This document shows, piece by piece, positions 8,658-16,519 of a stretch of 64,000 nt of DNA; position 1 is the first letter of the stretch, and each line of letters starts with the position of its first letter. Origin of the DNA: Novosphingobium sp. JCM 18896 (GTDB lineage: Bacteria; Pseudomonadota; Alphaproteobacteria; Sphingomonadales; Sphingomonadaceae); the NCBI RefSeq assembly GCF_025938095.1, contig NZ_JAPCZF010000003.1, positions 248,001 through 312,000 of the forward strand, in the 5' to 3' direction. The notes below the pieces were generated by a model. The model ran no database searches, was not told where the DNA came from, and saw only the letters and a list, made by a program, of their open reading frames with translations. The position numbers were made by a program, and so were the translations under genes.

Positions 8658-9082
8658 GTGTGATGCCTGACCAGGACGCGCTGATCGCCGCCGCCCGCGA
8701 GGCCGCGACGCGGGCCTATGCGCCCTATTCGGAATTCCACGTCGGCGCGGCTTTGGCCTTCGCCGACGGTTCGGTGGTCACCGGCAGCAATGTCGAGAAC
8801 GCCAGCTACGGCCTCGCGCTCTGCGCCGAGACCGTGGCCGTGGCCTCGGCGATGAACGCGGGCACGCGCGGCGGGCTGGTCGCGGTGGCGGTGATCGGCG
8901 GCAAGGCCGGCGGTCCCCCGGCGACGGTCACGCCCTGCGGCCGCTGCCGCCAGGTGCTCAACGAACTCGCCCAACTCGGCGGCACCGATCCGGTGATCTG
9001 GTGCGCGGGCGGGGCGGAGGTGCTCGAGCTGCGCCTGTCGGACCTGCTGCCGCACGCCTTCGGCCCGGCCAACCTCGCCTAG
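8654..9082 (+). CDS. cdd: Cytidine deaminase
   Basis: About 142-residue homotetrameric-type cytidine deaminase that converts cytidine/deoxycytidine to uridine forms in pyrimidine salvage. Zinc-site motifs are clear: CAETVA (the C-A-E form of the H/C-A-E motif, around residue 56) and PCGRCRQVL (around residue 90). Length is typical. The start is uncertain: GTG 8654 overlaps the preceding stop codon and ATG 8663 follows 9 nt later; an ATG at 8636 would enter the GH25-like gene. The tight overlap indicates co-translation with the upstream gene. Confidence 0.93.
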   Translation: MSVMPDQDALIAAAREAATRAYAPYSEFHVGAALAFADGSVVTGSNVENASYGLALCAETVAVASAMNAGTRGGLVAVAVIGGKAGGPPATVTPCGRCRQVLNELAQLGGTDPVIWCAGGAEVLELRLSDLLPHAFGPANLA

Positions 9083-9212
9083 AGGCAACTCGGCCCGTGC
9101 GCGGGACATTGTCTGCGCGCTGATTTCTGCCCATCCTGACCTCGACGATGGACATGCGCGTGCGGCCGATTAAAAGGTCTCATACGTATCAATATAACCG
9201 AGAGGACGGATC

Positions 9213-10115
9213 GTGACGGACATCAGCGGCAAGGCGGCAGTGGTCACCGGTGGCGGCAGCGGCATCGGCATGGGGCTGGCCAAGGAACTGGCCCGGCAGG
9301 GCGCCTCGGTGGTCGTGGCCGACATCATCCTGACCAATGCCGAGACCGTCGCCGAGGCGATCAAGGCGGCCGGCGGCAAGGCCGTGGCGATCGAGTGCGA
9401 CGTCACCGACCGCGATTCGGTCCGCCGTCTCAAGGACCAGGCTGTCGCCGCCTTCGGGCCGATCCAGCTGGTCTTCGCCAATGCCGGCGCGACCTCGTTC
9501 GATCCGCTGGTCGACATGTCCGACGACGACGTCGAGTGGATCGTCGACGTCAACCTGATGGGGGTGATGCGCACGACCCGCGCCTTCCTGCCCGACATGA
9601 TCGCGGTGGGCGGCGGGCACATCTGCGCGACGGCGTCGATGGCGGGGCTGCTGCCCGGCTGGATCCCGACGCACGCGCCCTATTCGGCGGCCAAGGCCGG
9701 GATCATCGGCCTGATGATGAACCTGTCGCTCGAACTGAAGGAGCACGGCATCCACACGACCTCCTACTGTCCGGGCGGCGTCGCCACGGGGATGAAGGTC
9801 AACAATGCCAGGTACCGCCCCGCGAAGTTCGGCGGGCCGGGCGAGGGCGACGTCCACGTCAGCAAGGAATCGGGCGACGTCGCCGCCAGCCAGGCCTTCT
9901 ACACGCCCGAGGCCGTGGCGCCGATGGTGCTCGACGCGGTCAGGCACAACCGTGCCTTCGCCTTCGATCATCCCGAGCAGCGCATCCATTTCCGCAACAC
10001 CTATTCGGGCGTGGTCGAGGCCTGTTACGACGCCACCCAGGCCTGGGAAGACGCGCACGGCACGCCCGAGGCCAATCCGCACGGCGCGATGCTGCTCAAT
10101 CCGACGGGCGCATAA
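9213..10115 (+). CDS. SDR family oxidoreductase
   Basis: 300-residue classical-type SDR. Seen: VVTGGGSGIGMG cofactor loop (residues 10-21), ANAG near residue 90, a catalytic serine strand TASMAG, and YSAAKAG with the Tyr-Lys pair near residue 156. The C-terminus is ~50 residues longer than a minimal SDR. AGAGGA lies 8-13 nt before GTG 9213. A short palindrome ATACGTAT at 9182-9189 lies in the leader and could be an operator. Nothing nearby points to a substrate. Confidence 0.88.
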   Translation: MTDISGKAAVVTGGGSGIGMGLAKELARQGASVVVADIILTNAETVAEAIKAAGGKAVAIECDVTDRDSVRRLKDQAVAAFGPIQLVFANAGATSFDPLVDMSDDDVEWIVDVNLMGVMRTTRAFLPDMIAVGGGHICATASMAGLLPGWIPTHAPYSAAKAGIIGLMMNLSLELKEHGIHTTSYCPGGVATGMKVNNARYRPAKFGGPGEGDVHVSKESGDVAASQAFYTPEAVAPMVLDAVRHNRAFAFDHPEQRIHFRNTYSGVVEACYDATQAWEDAHGTPEANPHGAMLLNPTGA

Positions 10116-10170
10116 GGCGTAGGCGGGGCGAGCCCTTTTGCGAACGGGTCGCAGTCCCTATAGAGGGGGC

Positions 10171-10758
10171 ATGTTCAATGACCTCTCCTCGCCTGCCGCC
10201 TTCTTGGCCACCCGCCGTTCGGGCAAGCCGCGCGACATGATCGCGCCCGGGCCCGCCGCGGCGCAGTTGCACCGCATCCTCGCCGCCGCGACGCGCGTGC
10301 CCGATCACGGCAAGCTCGCGCCCTGGCGCTTCGTGGTGATAACCCCCGACAAGCGCGACGCCTTCGCCGCGCTGCTCCAGCGTGCGCTGCGCGATGACAA
10401 GCCCGAGCCCAGCGAGCGCGAGATCGCCGCGGCCGAGGATTTCGCGCGGACCGCGCCCGTGCTCGTGGTCGCGGTCTCGGCGCCCGATCGGGCTGCGAAA
10501 ATCCCGCTCTGGGAGCAGGAACTCTCGGCCGGCGCGGCGTGCATGAACCTGCTCAATGCTGCCCATGCCGAGGGCTTCGTCGGCGGCTGGCTGACCGAAT
10601 GGCCGGCCTTTTCCGATAGGGTGCGCACGGCTTTCGCGCCGAGCGATCGACCCGAGGCGAAGATCGCGGGCTTCATCTTCCTCGGCACGCCGAGCCGCGA
10701 GCTGCAGGAGCGCCCGCGGCCGGACTATGCCGACGTGGTCTCGGAGTGGCAGGGGTGA
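10171..10758 (+). CDS. Nitroreductase family protein
   Basis: 195-residue FMN-dependent nitroreductase-like protein of the small YdjA type. The N-terminus has the RRSGKPRDM phosphate/FMN segment; the middle PVLVVAVSAP and GAACMNLLNAAHAEGFVGGW are the conserved FMN-binding strand and helix. ATG 10171 is preceded by AGAGGGGG at a good distance. It probably reduces quinones or nitro compounds with NAD(P)H; physiological substrate unknown. A palindromic repeat begins just after the stop. Confidence 0.88.
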   Translation: MFNDLSSPAAFLATRRSGKPRDMIAPGPAAAQLHRILAAATRVPDHGKLAPWRFVVITPDKRDAFAALLQRALRDDKPEPSEREIAAAEDFARTAPVLVVAVSAPDRAAKIPLWEQELSAGAACMNLLNAAHAEGFVGGWLTEWPAFSDRVRTAFAPSDRPEAKIAGFIFLGTPSRELQERPRPDYADVVSEWQG

Positions 10759-10761
10759 AGC

Positions 10762-10952
10762 AGGTTTCCTTCCCCCTCGATGGGGGAAGGATGCGAAGAC
10801 TTGGCAGCTTGCTGCCTAGTCGTAGCTGGATGGGGGTGATTATGCCGGCGGGCGCTGCGCTTGCCGGAGAGTCCACCCCTACCCAACTCCGACTAGGCCG
10901 CTTCGCGACCAAGTCTCCGTATCCCTCCCCCATCGAGGGGGAGGAAGCGATA
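10762..10952. repeat. Long imperfect inverted-repeat element (MITE-like)
   Basis: A 191-nt element whose ends are inverted copies. The left end has TTCCCCCTCGATGGGGGAAGG, GAAGACTTGG and GGATGGGGGTG; the right end has CACCCCTACC, CCAAGTCTC and TCCCCCATCGAGGGGGAGGAA in mirrored order. The whole can fold into one long hairpin between the convergent nitroreductase and AIM24-like genes. It has no coding capacity and differs in sequence from the 1029-1171 family. Confidence 0.75.
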
Positions 10953-10954
10953 GC

Positions 10955-11788
10955 TCAATCCCCGTCGAGCAGGTTGCCGAGGCCGCCGAGGATCGAACCC
11001 TCGCCGCGGTTCTGGCCGCCGCTCGAGCCGGCGGCGGCGAGCATGCGGCCGGCCAGGCGCGCGAAGGGCAGCGACTGGATCCAGACCTTGCCCGGACCGC
11101 GCAGCCGCGCGAAGAACAGGCCTTCGCCGCCGAACAGCATCGAACGCACGCCGCCCGCGCCGATCACGTCGAAGTCGACCGAGGGTGTGAAGGCGGCGAT
11201 GCAGCCGGTGTCGACGTGAAGCTCCTCGCCCGGAGCCAGTTCGCGCTCGACGATCGTGCCGCCCATCTGGACGAAGACCCAGCCGTCGCCTTCGAGCTTC
11301 TGCATGATGAAGCCTTCGCCGCCGAACAGGCCGGTCAGGATCTTGCGCTGGAAGTGGATGCCGATCGACACGCCCTTGGCCGCGGCGAGGAACGAGTCCT
11401 TCTGGCAGATCAGGGTGCCGCCGTAGTCGGACAGCTTGATCGGCAGGATCGCGCCGGGGACCGGGGCCGAGAAGGCGACGCGCGCCTTGCCCTGGCCCTG
11501 GTGCGTGAAGACCGTGGTGAACAGGCTCTCGCCGGTGACCAAGCGCTTGCCCGCGCCGAGCAGCTTGCCCATGAAGCCGCCGCCCTGATCGCCGCTGCCG
11601 TCGCCGAACACCGTGGTCATGGCGACGCTGGCATCCTTCCACACCATTGCGCCGGCTTCGGCCACGGCGCTCTCGCCGGGATCGAGCTCGATCTCGAGGA
11701 ACTGGAGCTCCTGGCCCTTGATCTCGAAATCGATGTCGTCCGAAACGTTGGCGTTGCGGCTGTGGTGGGACCAGGGGCTCGACGACAT
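10955..11788 (-). CDS. TIGR00266/AIM24 family protein
   Basis: 277-residue protein of the AIM24/TIGR00266 family (beta-sandwich trimer, biochemical role unknown). Seen: FEIKGQELQFLEIELDPGES at residues 21-40, the repeated glycine-rich turns GGFMGKLLGAGKR and FGGEGFIMQKLEGDGWVFVQ, and HVDTGCIAAF before the last strand. The final ~25 residues are a Gly/Ser-rich tail. ATG 11788 fits the family start. It is monocistronic as far as can be seen, with the AraC regulator 69 nt upstream on the same strand. Confidence 0.88.
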   Translation of the reverse strand: MSSSPWSHHSRNANVSDDIDFEIKGQELQFLEIELDPGESAVAEAGAMVWKDASVAMTTVFGDGSGDQGGGFMGKLLGAGKRLVTGESLFTTVFTHQGQGKARVAFSAPVPGAILPIKLSDYGGTLICQKDSFLAAAKGVSIGIHFQRKILTGLFGGEGFIMQKLEGDGWVFVQMGGTIVERELAPGEELHVDTGCIAAFTPSVDFDVIGAGGVRSMLFGGEGLFFARLRGPGKVWIQSLPFARLAGRMLAAAGSSGGQNRGEGSILGGLGNLLDGD

Positions 11789-11857
11789 GGAGTGCTCCTC
11801 AGCAGGGAAATGTGCGGAGCCGTGTATCGAGGAATGCGGTGACGGGAAAGCGACAGG

Positions 11858-12865
11858 TCAGGCGGTTGTCGCATCCTGACGCACCCGCGTCGGCGAGGCG
11901 GCGAACCAGCGCTGGCAGCTGCGCGTCATGACCGACTGCTCGGCGAAACCCAACCTTTCGGAAATGCGCAGGAAATCGAGCCGCGTCTGGCGCAGGTAGT
12001 AGAGCATCATGTCGCGCCGGACCTCGTCCTTGATCTTCTGGAAGGCGGTGCCCTCGGCGCGCAGCTTGCGGTGCAGGGTGCGCGGATGGAGGTGCAAAGC
12101 CGCCGCGATCGACTCGTTGGTGCACAGGCCCGTGCCGAGGTGCTGCATCACCAGCCCGCGAACCTCGGCGTGGAGCGGCGGGCGCTGGTGCGGGAAGGCG
12201 CTGTCGATGAAGGCGGCGACGCGGGCGAAGGCCTCGGCATCGGGCTCGACCACCGGCGCAGCGAGATCGGCGGCGGAGAAGCGCACCCCGTCCTCGTTCT
12301 GGCCGAAGCGAACCTCGCAGCCGAAGTGGCGGCGATAGGCGCGCAGCGGCAGCAAGGGCTGGTGGCGGAAGTGGACGCGGCGCACGCGGGCATGGCCACC
12401 GGTGATCTCGAGCGCGGCGAGATGGCCGATGAGGATGATCTGCTCGACGAGCTGGGTCTTCACCGGCACGCCTTCGAGCAGGATGTCGTGGGCCGAGAAC
12501 AGCCCGCCATCGGCCAGCCGCGTCACCCGGATCCGCGCGGCGAGGCTGTGCGCATAGGCGTGTTCGCTGACATAGGTCAGCGCCTCGCCGAAGGTGCGCG
12601 AGTTCTTCATCGCCAGCCCCAGCGGGCCGAACATGCCGCCGCCGCCCTGCCGGTGTGCCAGCCGCAGGCCGAGGTCGGGACAGCGCAGTTCGCTCGCAGC
12701 CAGTTCGAGCAGGTGGATCGCCTGGCGATAGGTCGCTTCGGTGGCGTCGATCGTCGCGATGCCGGCGCGTCGCAGCAGGTCCTGCGGATCCCCGCCGAGC
12801 TCTTCGACGAGCTCAGGGAAGTGCCGCAGCATCTGCGCATGGACGGTGTCGAAGATCTCGGTCAC
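11858..12865 (-). CDS. AraC family transcriptional regulator
   Basis: 335-residue regulator with the N-terminal arabinose-binding-like domain of the OruR/ArgR AraC subgroup (about residues 20-205) and a C-terminal double helix-turn-helix (about 230-330). The HTH has NESIAAALHLHPRTLHRKLR and LRISERLGFAEQSVMTRSCQ. GTG/ATG choice is simple: ATG 12865 begins the conserved helix. It is divergent from the NTF2-like/SDR cassette across 130 nt, so that cassette is the most likely target. Effector unknown. Confidence 0.9.
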   Translation of the reverse strand: MTEIFDTVHAQMLRHFPELVEELGGDPQDLLRRAGIATIDATEATYRQAIHLLELAASELRCPDLGLRLAHRQGGGGMFGPLGLAMKNSRTFGEALTYVSEHAYAHSLAARIRVTRLADGGLFSAHDILLEGVPVKTQLVEQIILIGHLAALEITGGHARVRRVHFRHQPLLPLRAYRRHFGCEVRFGQNEDGVRFSAADLAAPVVEPDAEAFARVAAFIDSAFPHQRPPLHAEVRGLVMQHLGTGLCTNESIAAALHLHPRTLHRKLRAEGTAFQKIKDEVRRDMMLYYLRQTRLDFLRISERLGFAEQSVMTRSCQRWFAASPTRVRQDATTA

Positions 12866-12995
12866 GGCTTGGCTATCCTCGTCACGAGCCCGAGCCTATT
12901 TGTCCAAATCGGTCAAGCGTTGCCTGCATGGCTGCGCGTAAGCTCCCGCGACGTCGCGGTCCGGAGTCGGAGCCGACGCTTGGGAGAGAACACAG

Positions 12996-13544
12996 ATGGA
13001 CGCCACCGGCGACGAACTGCGCGCGCTGCTCGATCGGGACCGCATCCGCCAATGCATCGAGCGCCTGGCGCGCGGCGAGGACCGTCGCGACGGCGCGATG
13101 ATCAAGGCCTCGTACTGGCCCGACTCGGTCACCGACTACGGCGTGTTCCAGGGCGATTTCGACGCCTATTACGCCTGGGTCATCCCCGGCGCCGACGCGA
13201 TCACCAATACCCAGCACGTCCTCGGCCAGACCTATACCGAGCTCGACGGGGACAGCGCCAAGGCGGAGACCCACGTCGTCTCCTACCACCGCGTCAACAT
13301 GGGCCCAGGGGAAAACGGTGGGGAGCGCGACACCGTGATCGGTGGCCGGTATCTCGACGTCTTCACGCGTCGTGACGGCGAATGGCGGATCGCCAGCCGG
13401 ACCATGCTCTATGACTGGTACCAGGATTGGGGCCAGTCGATCGACTGGTCGCAGGGCGTCATGGGCATGCCGTTCAGCCAGGAGTGGTTCTCGGGCCGCG
13501 CCAACGGCGATCGCAGCGTCGATTTCTTCGCGGGGCGTGCCTGA
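12996..13544 (+). CDS. NTF2-like (SnoaL/LinA-type) protein 1
   Basis: 182-residue protein with the cone-shaped NTF2-like fold used by dehydratases, cyclases and ring-hydroxylating dioxygenase small subunits. The pattern DRDRIRQCIERLARGEDRRDG at the N-terminus and the SVTDYGVFQGDFDAYYAW segment (about residues 45-65) are typical of the SnoaL_4/LinA-like group. GAGAG lies just upstream of the ATG. Its stop codon TGA overlaps the next ATG (ATGA-type overlap at 13542-13544), so it is co-translated with the SDR. Probable small-molecule lyase or isomerase; substrate unknown. Confidence 0.82.
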   Translation: MDATGDELRALLDRDRIRQCIERLARGEDRRDGAMIKASYWPDSVTDYGVFQGDFDAYYAWVIPGADAITNTQHVLGQTYTELDGDSAKAETHVVSYHRVNMGPGENGGERDTVIGGRYLDVFTRRDGEWRIASRTMLYDWYQDWGQSIDWSQGVMGMPFSQEWFSGRANGDRSVDFFAGRA

Positions 13545-14443
13545 TGGGCGCGCTGACGGGCAAGGTCGCGGTCGTCACCGGCGCCAGCCGCGGCATCGGC
13601 AAGGGCATCGCCCTGGTGCTCGCCGAGCAGGGCGCGACGGTCTACGTCACCGGCCGCACGGTGACCCCGGGCGAATACTACCTGCCGGGCACCGTGGGTG
13701 AGACCGCGGCGCAGTGCAGCGAGCGCGGCGCGGCCGAGGGCGGCAGCGGCATCGCGGTCGCCTGCGACCATGGCGACGATGCGCAGGTCGCGGCGCTGTT
13801 CGCGCGGGTGAAGGAAGAGCAGGGCCGGCTCGACCTGCTGGTCAACAACGCCTTCCAGCTGTCGGACGACCTGATCGTCAAGCAGCCGTTCTGGGAAAAG
13901 CCGCTGTCGAACCTCGAGATGTGGCAGGTCGGGGTGAAGTCCAGCTTCGTCGCCGCCTGGCACGCCGCGCAGATCATGGTGCCGCAGAAGTCGGGGCTGA
14001 TCGTCGCGATCGGCGGCTATGCCGCGGTGTCCTATACCTTCGGCGTGGTCTTCGGCACGGCCAAGTCGGCGGTCGACCGTATGGCGCGCGACATGGCGAT
14101 CGAACTTGAGCCGTACGATGTGGCTTCGGTCTCGCTGTGGCAGGGGCTGACCTTCACCGAGAAGGCGCACTACAACCTCAATGCCAATCCCGACATGAAG
14201 GGCAGCACCGTCACCAATCCCGACATCGGTTCCTCGGTCGAGCATCCGGGCCGGGTGATTGCGGCGATGCTCGCCGACGACAAGATCATGCGCCTTTCGG
14301 GCGGCACATTCATCACCGCTGAGGCGGCGCAGCTCTATGGCGTGACCGATACCGACGGCCGCACGATCCCCTCGCTGCGCGCCGAGCGCGGCTCGCCGAT
14401 CTGGCAACCGATCCGTGCGCATGGATATGGCAATGGACGCTAG
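13544..14443 (+). CDS. SDR family oxidoreductase
   Basis: 299-residue SDR with VVTGASRGIGKGIA (residues 10-23), a VNNAF core in place of NNAG, and an AAVSYTFGVVFGTAKSA active-site region whose canonical YxxxK is not in the usual register. It resembles the DHRS1-like branch of SDRs. It is sandwiched between two NTF2-like genes that overlap both of its ends (1 nt upstream, ~20 nt downstream). The arrangement implies a three-gene unit acting on one substrate. Confidence 0.87.
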   Translation: MGALTGKVAVVTGASRGIGKGIALVLAEQGATVYVTGRTVTPGEYYLPGTVGETAAQCSERGAAEGGSGIAVACDHGDDAQVAALFARVKEEQGRLDLLVNNAFQLSDDLIVKQPFWEKPLSNLEMWQVGVKSSFVAAWHAAQIMVPQKSGLIVAIGGYAAVSYTFGVVFGTAKSAVDRMARDMAIELEPYDVASVSLWQGLTFTEKAHYNLNANPDMKGSTVTNPDIGSSVEHPGRVIAAMLADDKIMRLSGGTFITAEAAQLYGVTDTDGRTIPSLRAERGSPIWQPIRAHGYGNGR

Positions 14444-14981
14444 GCTCGCCGCCCTGCTCGACAAGCAGGACATTCTCGACGCGCTCTCGCGCTTCAGCCG
14501 CGGCATGGACCGGCTCGATCGCGAGCTCTATCTCTCGGCCTATCACGAGGACGCGGAGATGGCCGCGGGGCCTTTCGTCGGGCTCGCGTCCGAATGCGCC
14601 GACTGGGCCTTCCCGATGCACGAGGAGGGCCAGATCCTCACGCATCACGCGCTGCTCAACACGACGATCGATCTCGACGGCGACACCGCGCATACCGAGA
14701 CCTACTATCTGTTCGTCGCGCGCAACAAGGACGAGAGCCTGGTCCAGGCCGGGGGGCGCTACATCAACCGGTTCGAGCGGCGGGCCAAGGACGGGCAGGG
14801 TGGCGCCTGGAAGATCGCGCTGCAGACCAACGTGATCGAATGGGCGGGGCTGCTGCCCGCGATTCCGATCCCTTTCGCCGACGTGCCCGATCTCTACGGC
14901 AACGGCGCACCGGCGCGCGACAGGAGCGATCCCTCGTATCGACGTCCGCTGACCAACCTGCGCACGCGGAACATTCCCTAG
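14421..14981 (+). CDS. NTF2-like (SnoaL-type) protein 2
   Basis: About 186-residue NTF2-like protein, paralogous in fold to the product at 12996. Seen: LAALLDKQDILDALSRFSRGMDRLD at the start and the HEDAEMAAGPFVG and TETYYLFVARNKD strands. The exact start is unclear: ATG codons occur at 14421, 14427 and 14433, all inside the end of the SDR gene, with no strong ribosome site. The stop is followed after 33 nt by a perfect 27-nt palindrome (15014-15040). Enzymatic role, such as dehydration coupled to the SDR, is inferred only from context. Confidence 0.8.
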   Translation: MDMAMDARLAALLDKQDILDALSRFSRGMDRLDRELYLSAYHEDAEMAAGPFVGLASECADWAFPMHEEGQILTHHALLNTTIDLDGDTAHTETYYLFVARNKDESLVQAGGRYINRFERRAKDGQGGAWKIALQTNVIEWAGLLPAIPIPFADVPDLYGNGAPARDRSDPSYRRPLTNLRTRNIP

Positions 14982-15013
14982 CTTCGAGCTTCGCACTCCC
15001 GCGAGAATCTTTT

Positions 15014-15040
15014 GTTCCGAACCACGGCGTGGTTCGGAAC
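15014..15040. terminator. Perfect palindrome downstream of NTF2-like gene
   Basis: 13-nt perfect arms GTTCCGAACCACG / CGTGGTTCGGAAC around a single G. It can form a very stable hairpin on either strand but has no following T-run, so it may be a weak terminator, an RNA 3' protective hairpin for the minus-strand candidate sRNA, or an operator. Its right arm supplies the GGAAC of an exact EcfG-type promoter. Confidence 0.55.
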
Positions 15041-15060
15041 CGATCTGCGCGTCATGCGTT
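15036..15060 (+). promoter_or_regulatory. EcfG-type promoter, exact consensus, reading toward phyR
   Basis: GGAAC (15036-15040), 16 nt, CGTT (15057-15060). It lies about 390 nt upstream of phyR and points at it, with no convincing protein gene between. A transcript would start near 15067, run antisense to the candidate sRNA and reach phyR. It could also be a chance match because the -35 is half of a palindrome. Confidence 0.5.
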
Positions 15061-15164
15061 TTGCAGCCTGATCGAGCGCCCCAGGATGGCGCCGCAGGAT
15101 ACAAAGAGCGTGATGATGTTCCCCCATGCCAGATCGCTTGCACCAGCGTCTTTGAACCCCAGAA

Positions 15165-15258
15165 TCTTTGAGGCCTCCGCCCTCGTTGAAGGGGGAGGCC
15201 TCGGGATCGGGTCACCACCGGTTTGCGGGGGGTGGGTACGGGAGGGCCAGTGGTGATA
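15165..15258 (-). ncRNA. Candidate EcfG-dependent small RNA opposite phyR (GsrN-like architecture)
   Basis: Read on the minus strand, a predicted start near 15258 follows an exact EcfG-type promoter. The RNA would open with a 10-bp stem (15247-15256 paired with 15212-15221, one G-U) closing a 25-nt loop (15222-15246) that contains CCCUCCC, ACCC and ACCCCCC blocks, i.e. anti-Shine-Dalgarno-like. A second hairpin with 9-bp outer arms follows (15170-15178 with 15194-15202). There is no T-run after it, so the 3' end could extend to the palindrome at 15014-15040. No credible protein is encoded. Role by analogy with Caulobacter GsrN: stress-induced mRNA regulation. Confidence 0.5.
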
Positions 15259-15265
15259 CTGGCAA

Positions 15266-15290
15266 AACGTCACCCTTGGACTTTGGTTCC
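15266..15290 (-). promoter_or_regulatory. EcfG-type promoter, exact consensus, for candidate sRNA
   Basis: Minus strand: GGAAC (15290-15286), 16 nt, CGTT (15269-15266). The predicted start is 7-9 nt downstream, exactly at the base of a C-rich-loop hairpin. It is divergent from the phyR promoter at 15321. Confidence 0.7.
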
Positions 15291-15320
15291 CCCTGATTTG
15301 AAAAATATTTTGCGAGGCTA

Positions 15321-15345
15321 GGAACAGACGCTGTGTTAGGACGTC
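15321..15345 (+). promoter_or_regulatory. EcfG-type promoter (near-consensus) for phyR
   Basis: GGAAC (15321-15325), 16 nt, CGTC (15342-15345); one mismatch in the -10. It lies about 105 nt upstream of the phyR ATG. PhyR genes are autoregulated by EcfG in related bacteria, which supports this assignment. Confidence 0.55.
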
Positions 15346-15450
15346 AAGGGATTTGAGCGAGGATGGTAAAGGCGCCCGAGAACAGCTCCAGAAGACCGGT
15401 GCACTTTGACTATACCTTTCTAAACCCGTGTATTCTTGTTGAGGTATTCC

Positions 15451-16245
15451 ATGTCGATGGCTGACCAGATTGCGGTCCAACTTCCCTATCTGCGCCGCTA
15501 TGCACGCGCGCTGACCGGATCACAGACTTCGGGCGACACCTATGTGCGCGCCACGCTCGAGGCGGCGCTTGCGGACAAGGGCCTGCTCGACCAGATCGGC
15601 GAAAGCCGCGTTTCGCTTTACGCGGCGTTCAACCGGATTTGGTCCACGGGTCATGTCGAGGCCGCCATGGCCGAGGCTGACGCCGGCGCGCACGAGCAGG
15701 TCGCGCAGACCCGCCTCGCCCATGTCACCCCCGAACACCGTCAGGCGCTGCTGCTGACGACGCTTGAGGACTTCACCTCGGAAGAGGCCGCGATCATCCT
15801 CGATACCTCGGTCGACAATGTCGACGCCATGGTCGTCCAGGCGATCAACGAGATCGAGAGCGAGACCGCGACCGACGTGCTGATCATCGAGGACGAGCCG
15901 CTGATCTCGATGCAGCTCGAGAACCTCGTCACCGACCTCGGCCACCGTGTCATCGGCACGGCGGCCACGCGCACTCAGGCGCTCGAGATTTTCTCCGAGC
16001 ATCCGGCGGGCCTCGTCCTCGCCGACATCCAACTGGCCGACGGTAGCTCGGGCATCGACGCGGTCGAGGACCTGCTCAAGTTCGGTGATCTGCCGGTGAT
16101 CTTCATCACCGCCTATCCCGAAAAGCTGCTGACCGGCGAGCGGCCCGAGCCGACCTATCTGGTCACGAAGCCGTTCCAGGAATCGACCGTGCGCACCGCG
16201 ATCAGCCAGGCGCTGTTCTTCGGCACCAGCCGCCCGCTGGGCTGA
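15451..16245 (+). CDS. phyR: PhyR, response regulator/anti-sigma-factor antagonist of the general stress response
   Basis: 264-residue PhyR. An N-terminal sigma-factor-like domain (about residues 5-135, with a sigma4-like HRQALLLTTLEDFTSEEAA) is joined to a C-terminal receiver domain (about 142-260). The receiver has acidic EDE (147-149), the phospho-acceptor Asp192 in VLADIQL and the conserved K in VTKPF. When phosphorylated, PhyR binds NepR and frees EcfG. ATG 15451 is preceded by TTGAGG at a suitable distance. The GSR partners kinase, nepR and ecfG follow, the kinase being convergent. Assignment is firm. Confidence 0.96.
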   Translation: MSMADQIAVQLPYLRRYARALTGSQTSGDTYVRATLEAALADKGLLDQIGESRVSLYAAFNRIWSTGHVEAAMAEADAGAHEQVAQTRLAHVTPEHRQALLLTTLEDFTSEEAAIILDTSVDNVDAMVVQAINEIESETATDVLIIEDEPLISMQLENLVTDLGHRVIGTAATRTQALEIFSEHPAGLVLADIQLADGSSGIDAVEDLLKFGDLPVIFITAYPEKLLTGERPEPTYLVTKPFQESTVRTAISQALFFGTSRPLG

Positions 16246-16275
16246 CCGCGGATAGGTCACCACTGGTTTCGCTTC

Positions 16276-16304
16276 ACACCCTCCCCTCACCGGGAGGGTG
16301 TTTT
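16276..16304 (+). terminator. Rho-independent terminator of phyR
   Basis: Perfect 10-bp arms ACACCCTCCC / GGGAGGGTGT around CTCACC, followed by TTTTG, 31 nt after the phyR stop. Confidence 0.8.
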
Positions 16305-16356
16305 GCTTTGGGCGATTAGATCGTTTGCAAATGCACGTCTTTGCGCTTCGTCGATC

Positions 16357-16486
16357 CTCCCCTGAAAGGGGAGGGGGACCGCCCGCGCAGCGGGTGGTGG
16401 AGGGGTGTCACCCTCTCGATAGCGGGATACCCCTCCGTCATCGGCTGTGCCGATGCCACCTCCCCTTGCAGGGGAGGATCAAACAT
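16357..16486. repeat. Palindromic interspersed repeat (second copy of the 1029-1171 family)
   Basis: Contains the same blocks in the same order as 1029-1171: TCCTCCCC...GGGGAGGGGGACCGC, GGTGGTGGAGGGG, CCCCTCCGTCA and CACCTCCCC...GGGGAGGAT. It fills most of the gap between the convergent phyR and histidine kinase genes. Non-coding. Confidence 0.75.
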
Positions 16487-16519
16487 CTCTGCAAGCGATA
16501 GCGAGGCTGAACCCGCCCC

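Noticed and set aside
9182..9189. Palindrome ATACGTAT in the leader of the SDR gene at 9213
   Set aside because: Only 8 bp, expected by chance at this scale, and no regulator gene adjoins.
15052..15480. 142-residue minus-strand frame in the phyR upstream gap
   Set aside because: Runs through the phyR start and promoter elements, composition is not protein-like, and the predicted sRNA start lies inside it.
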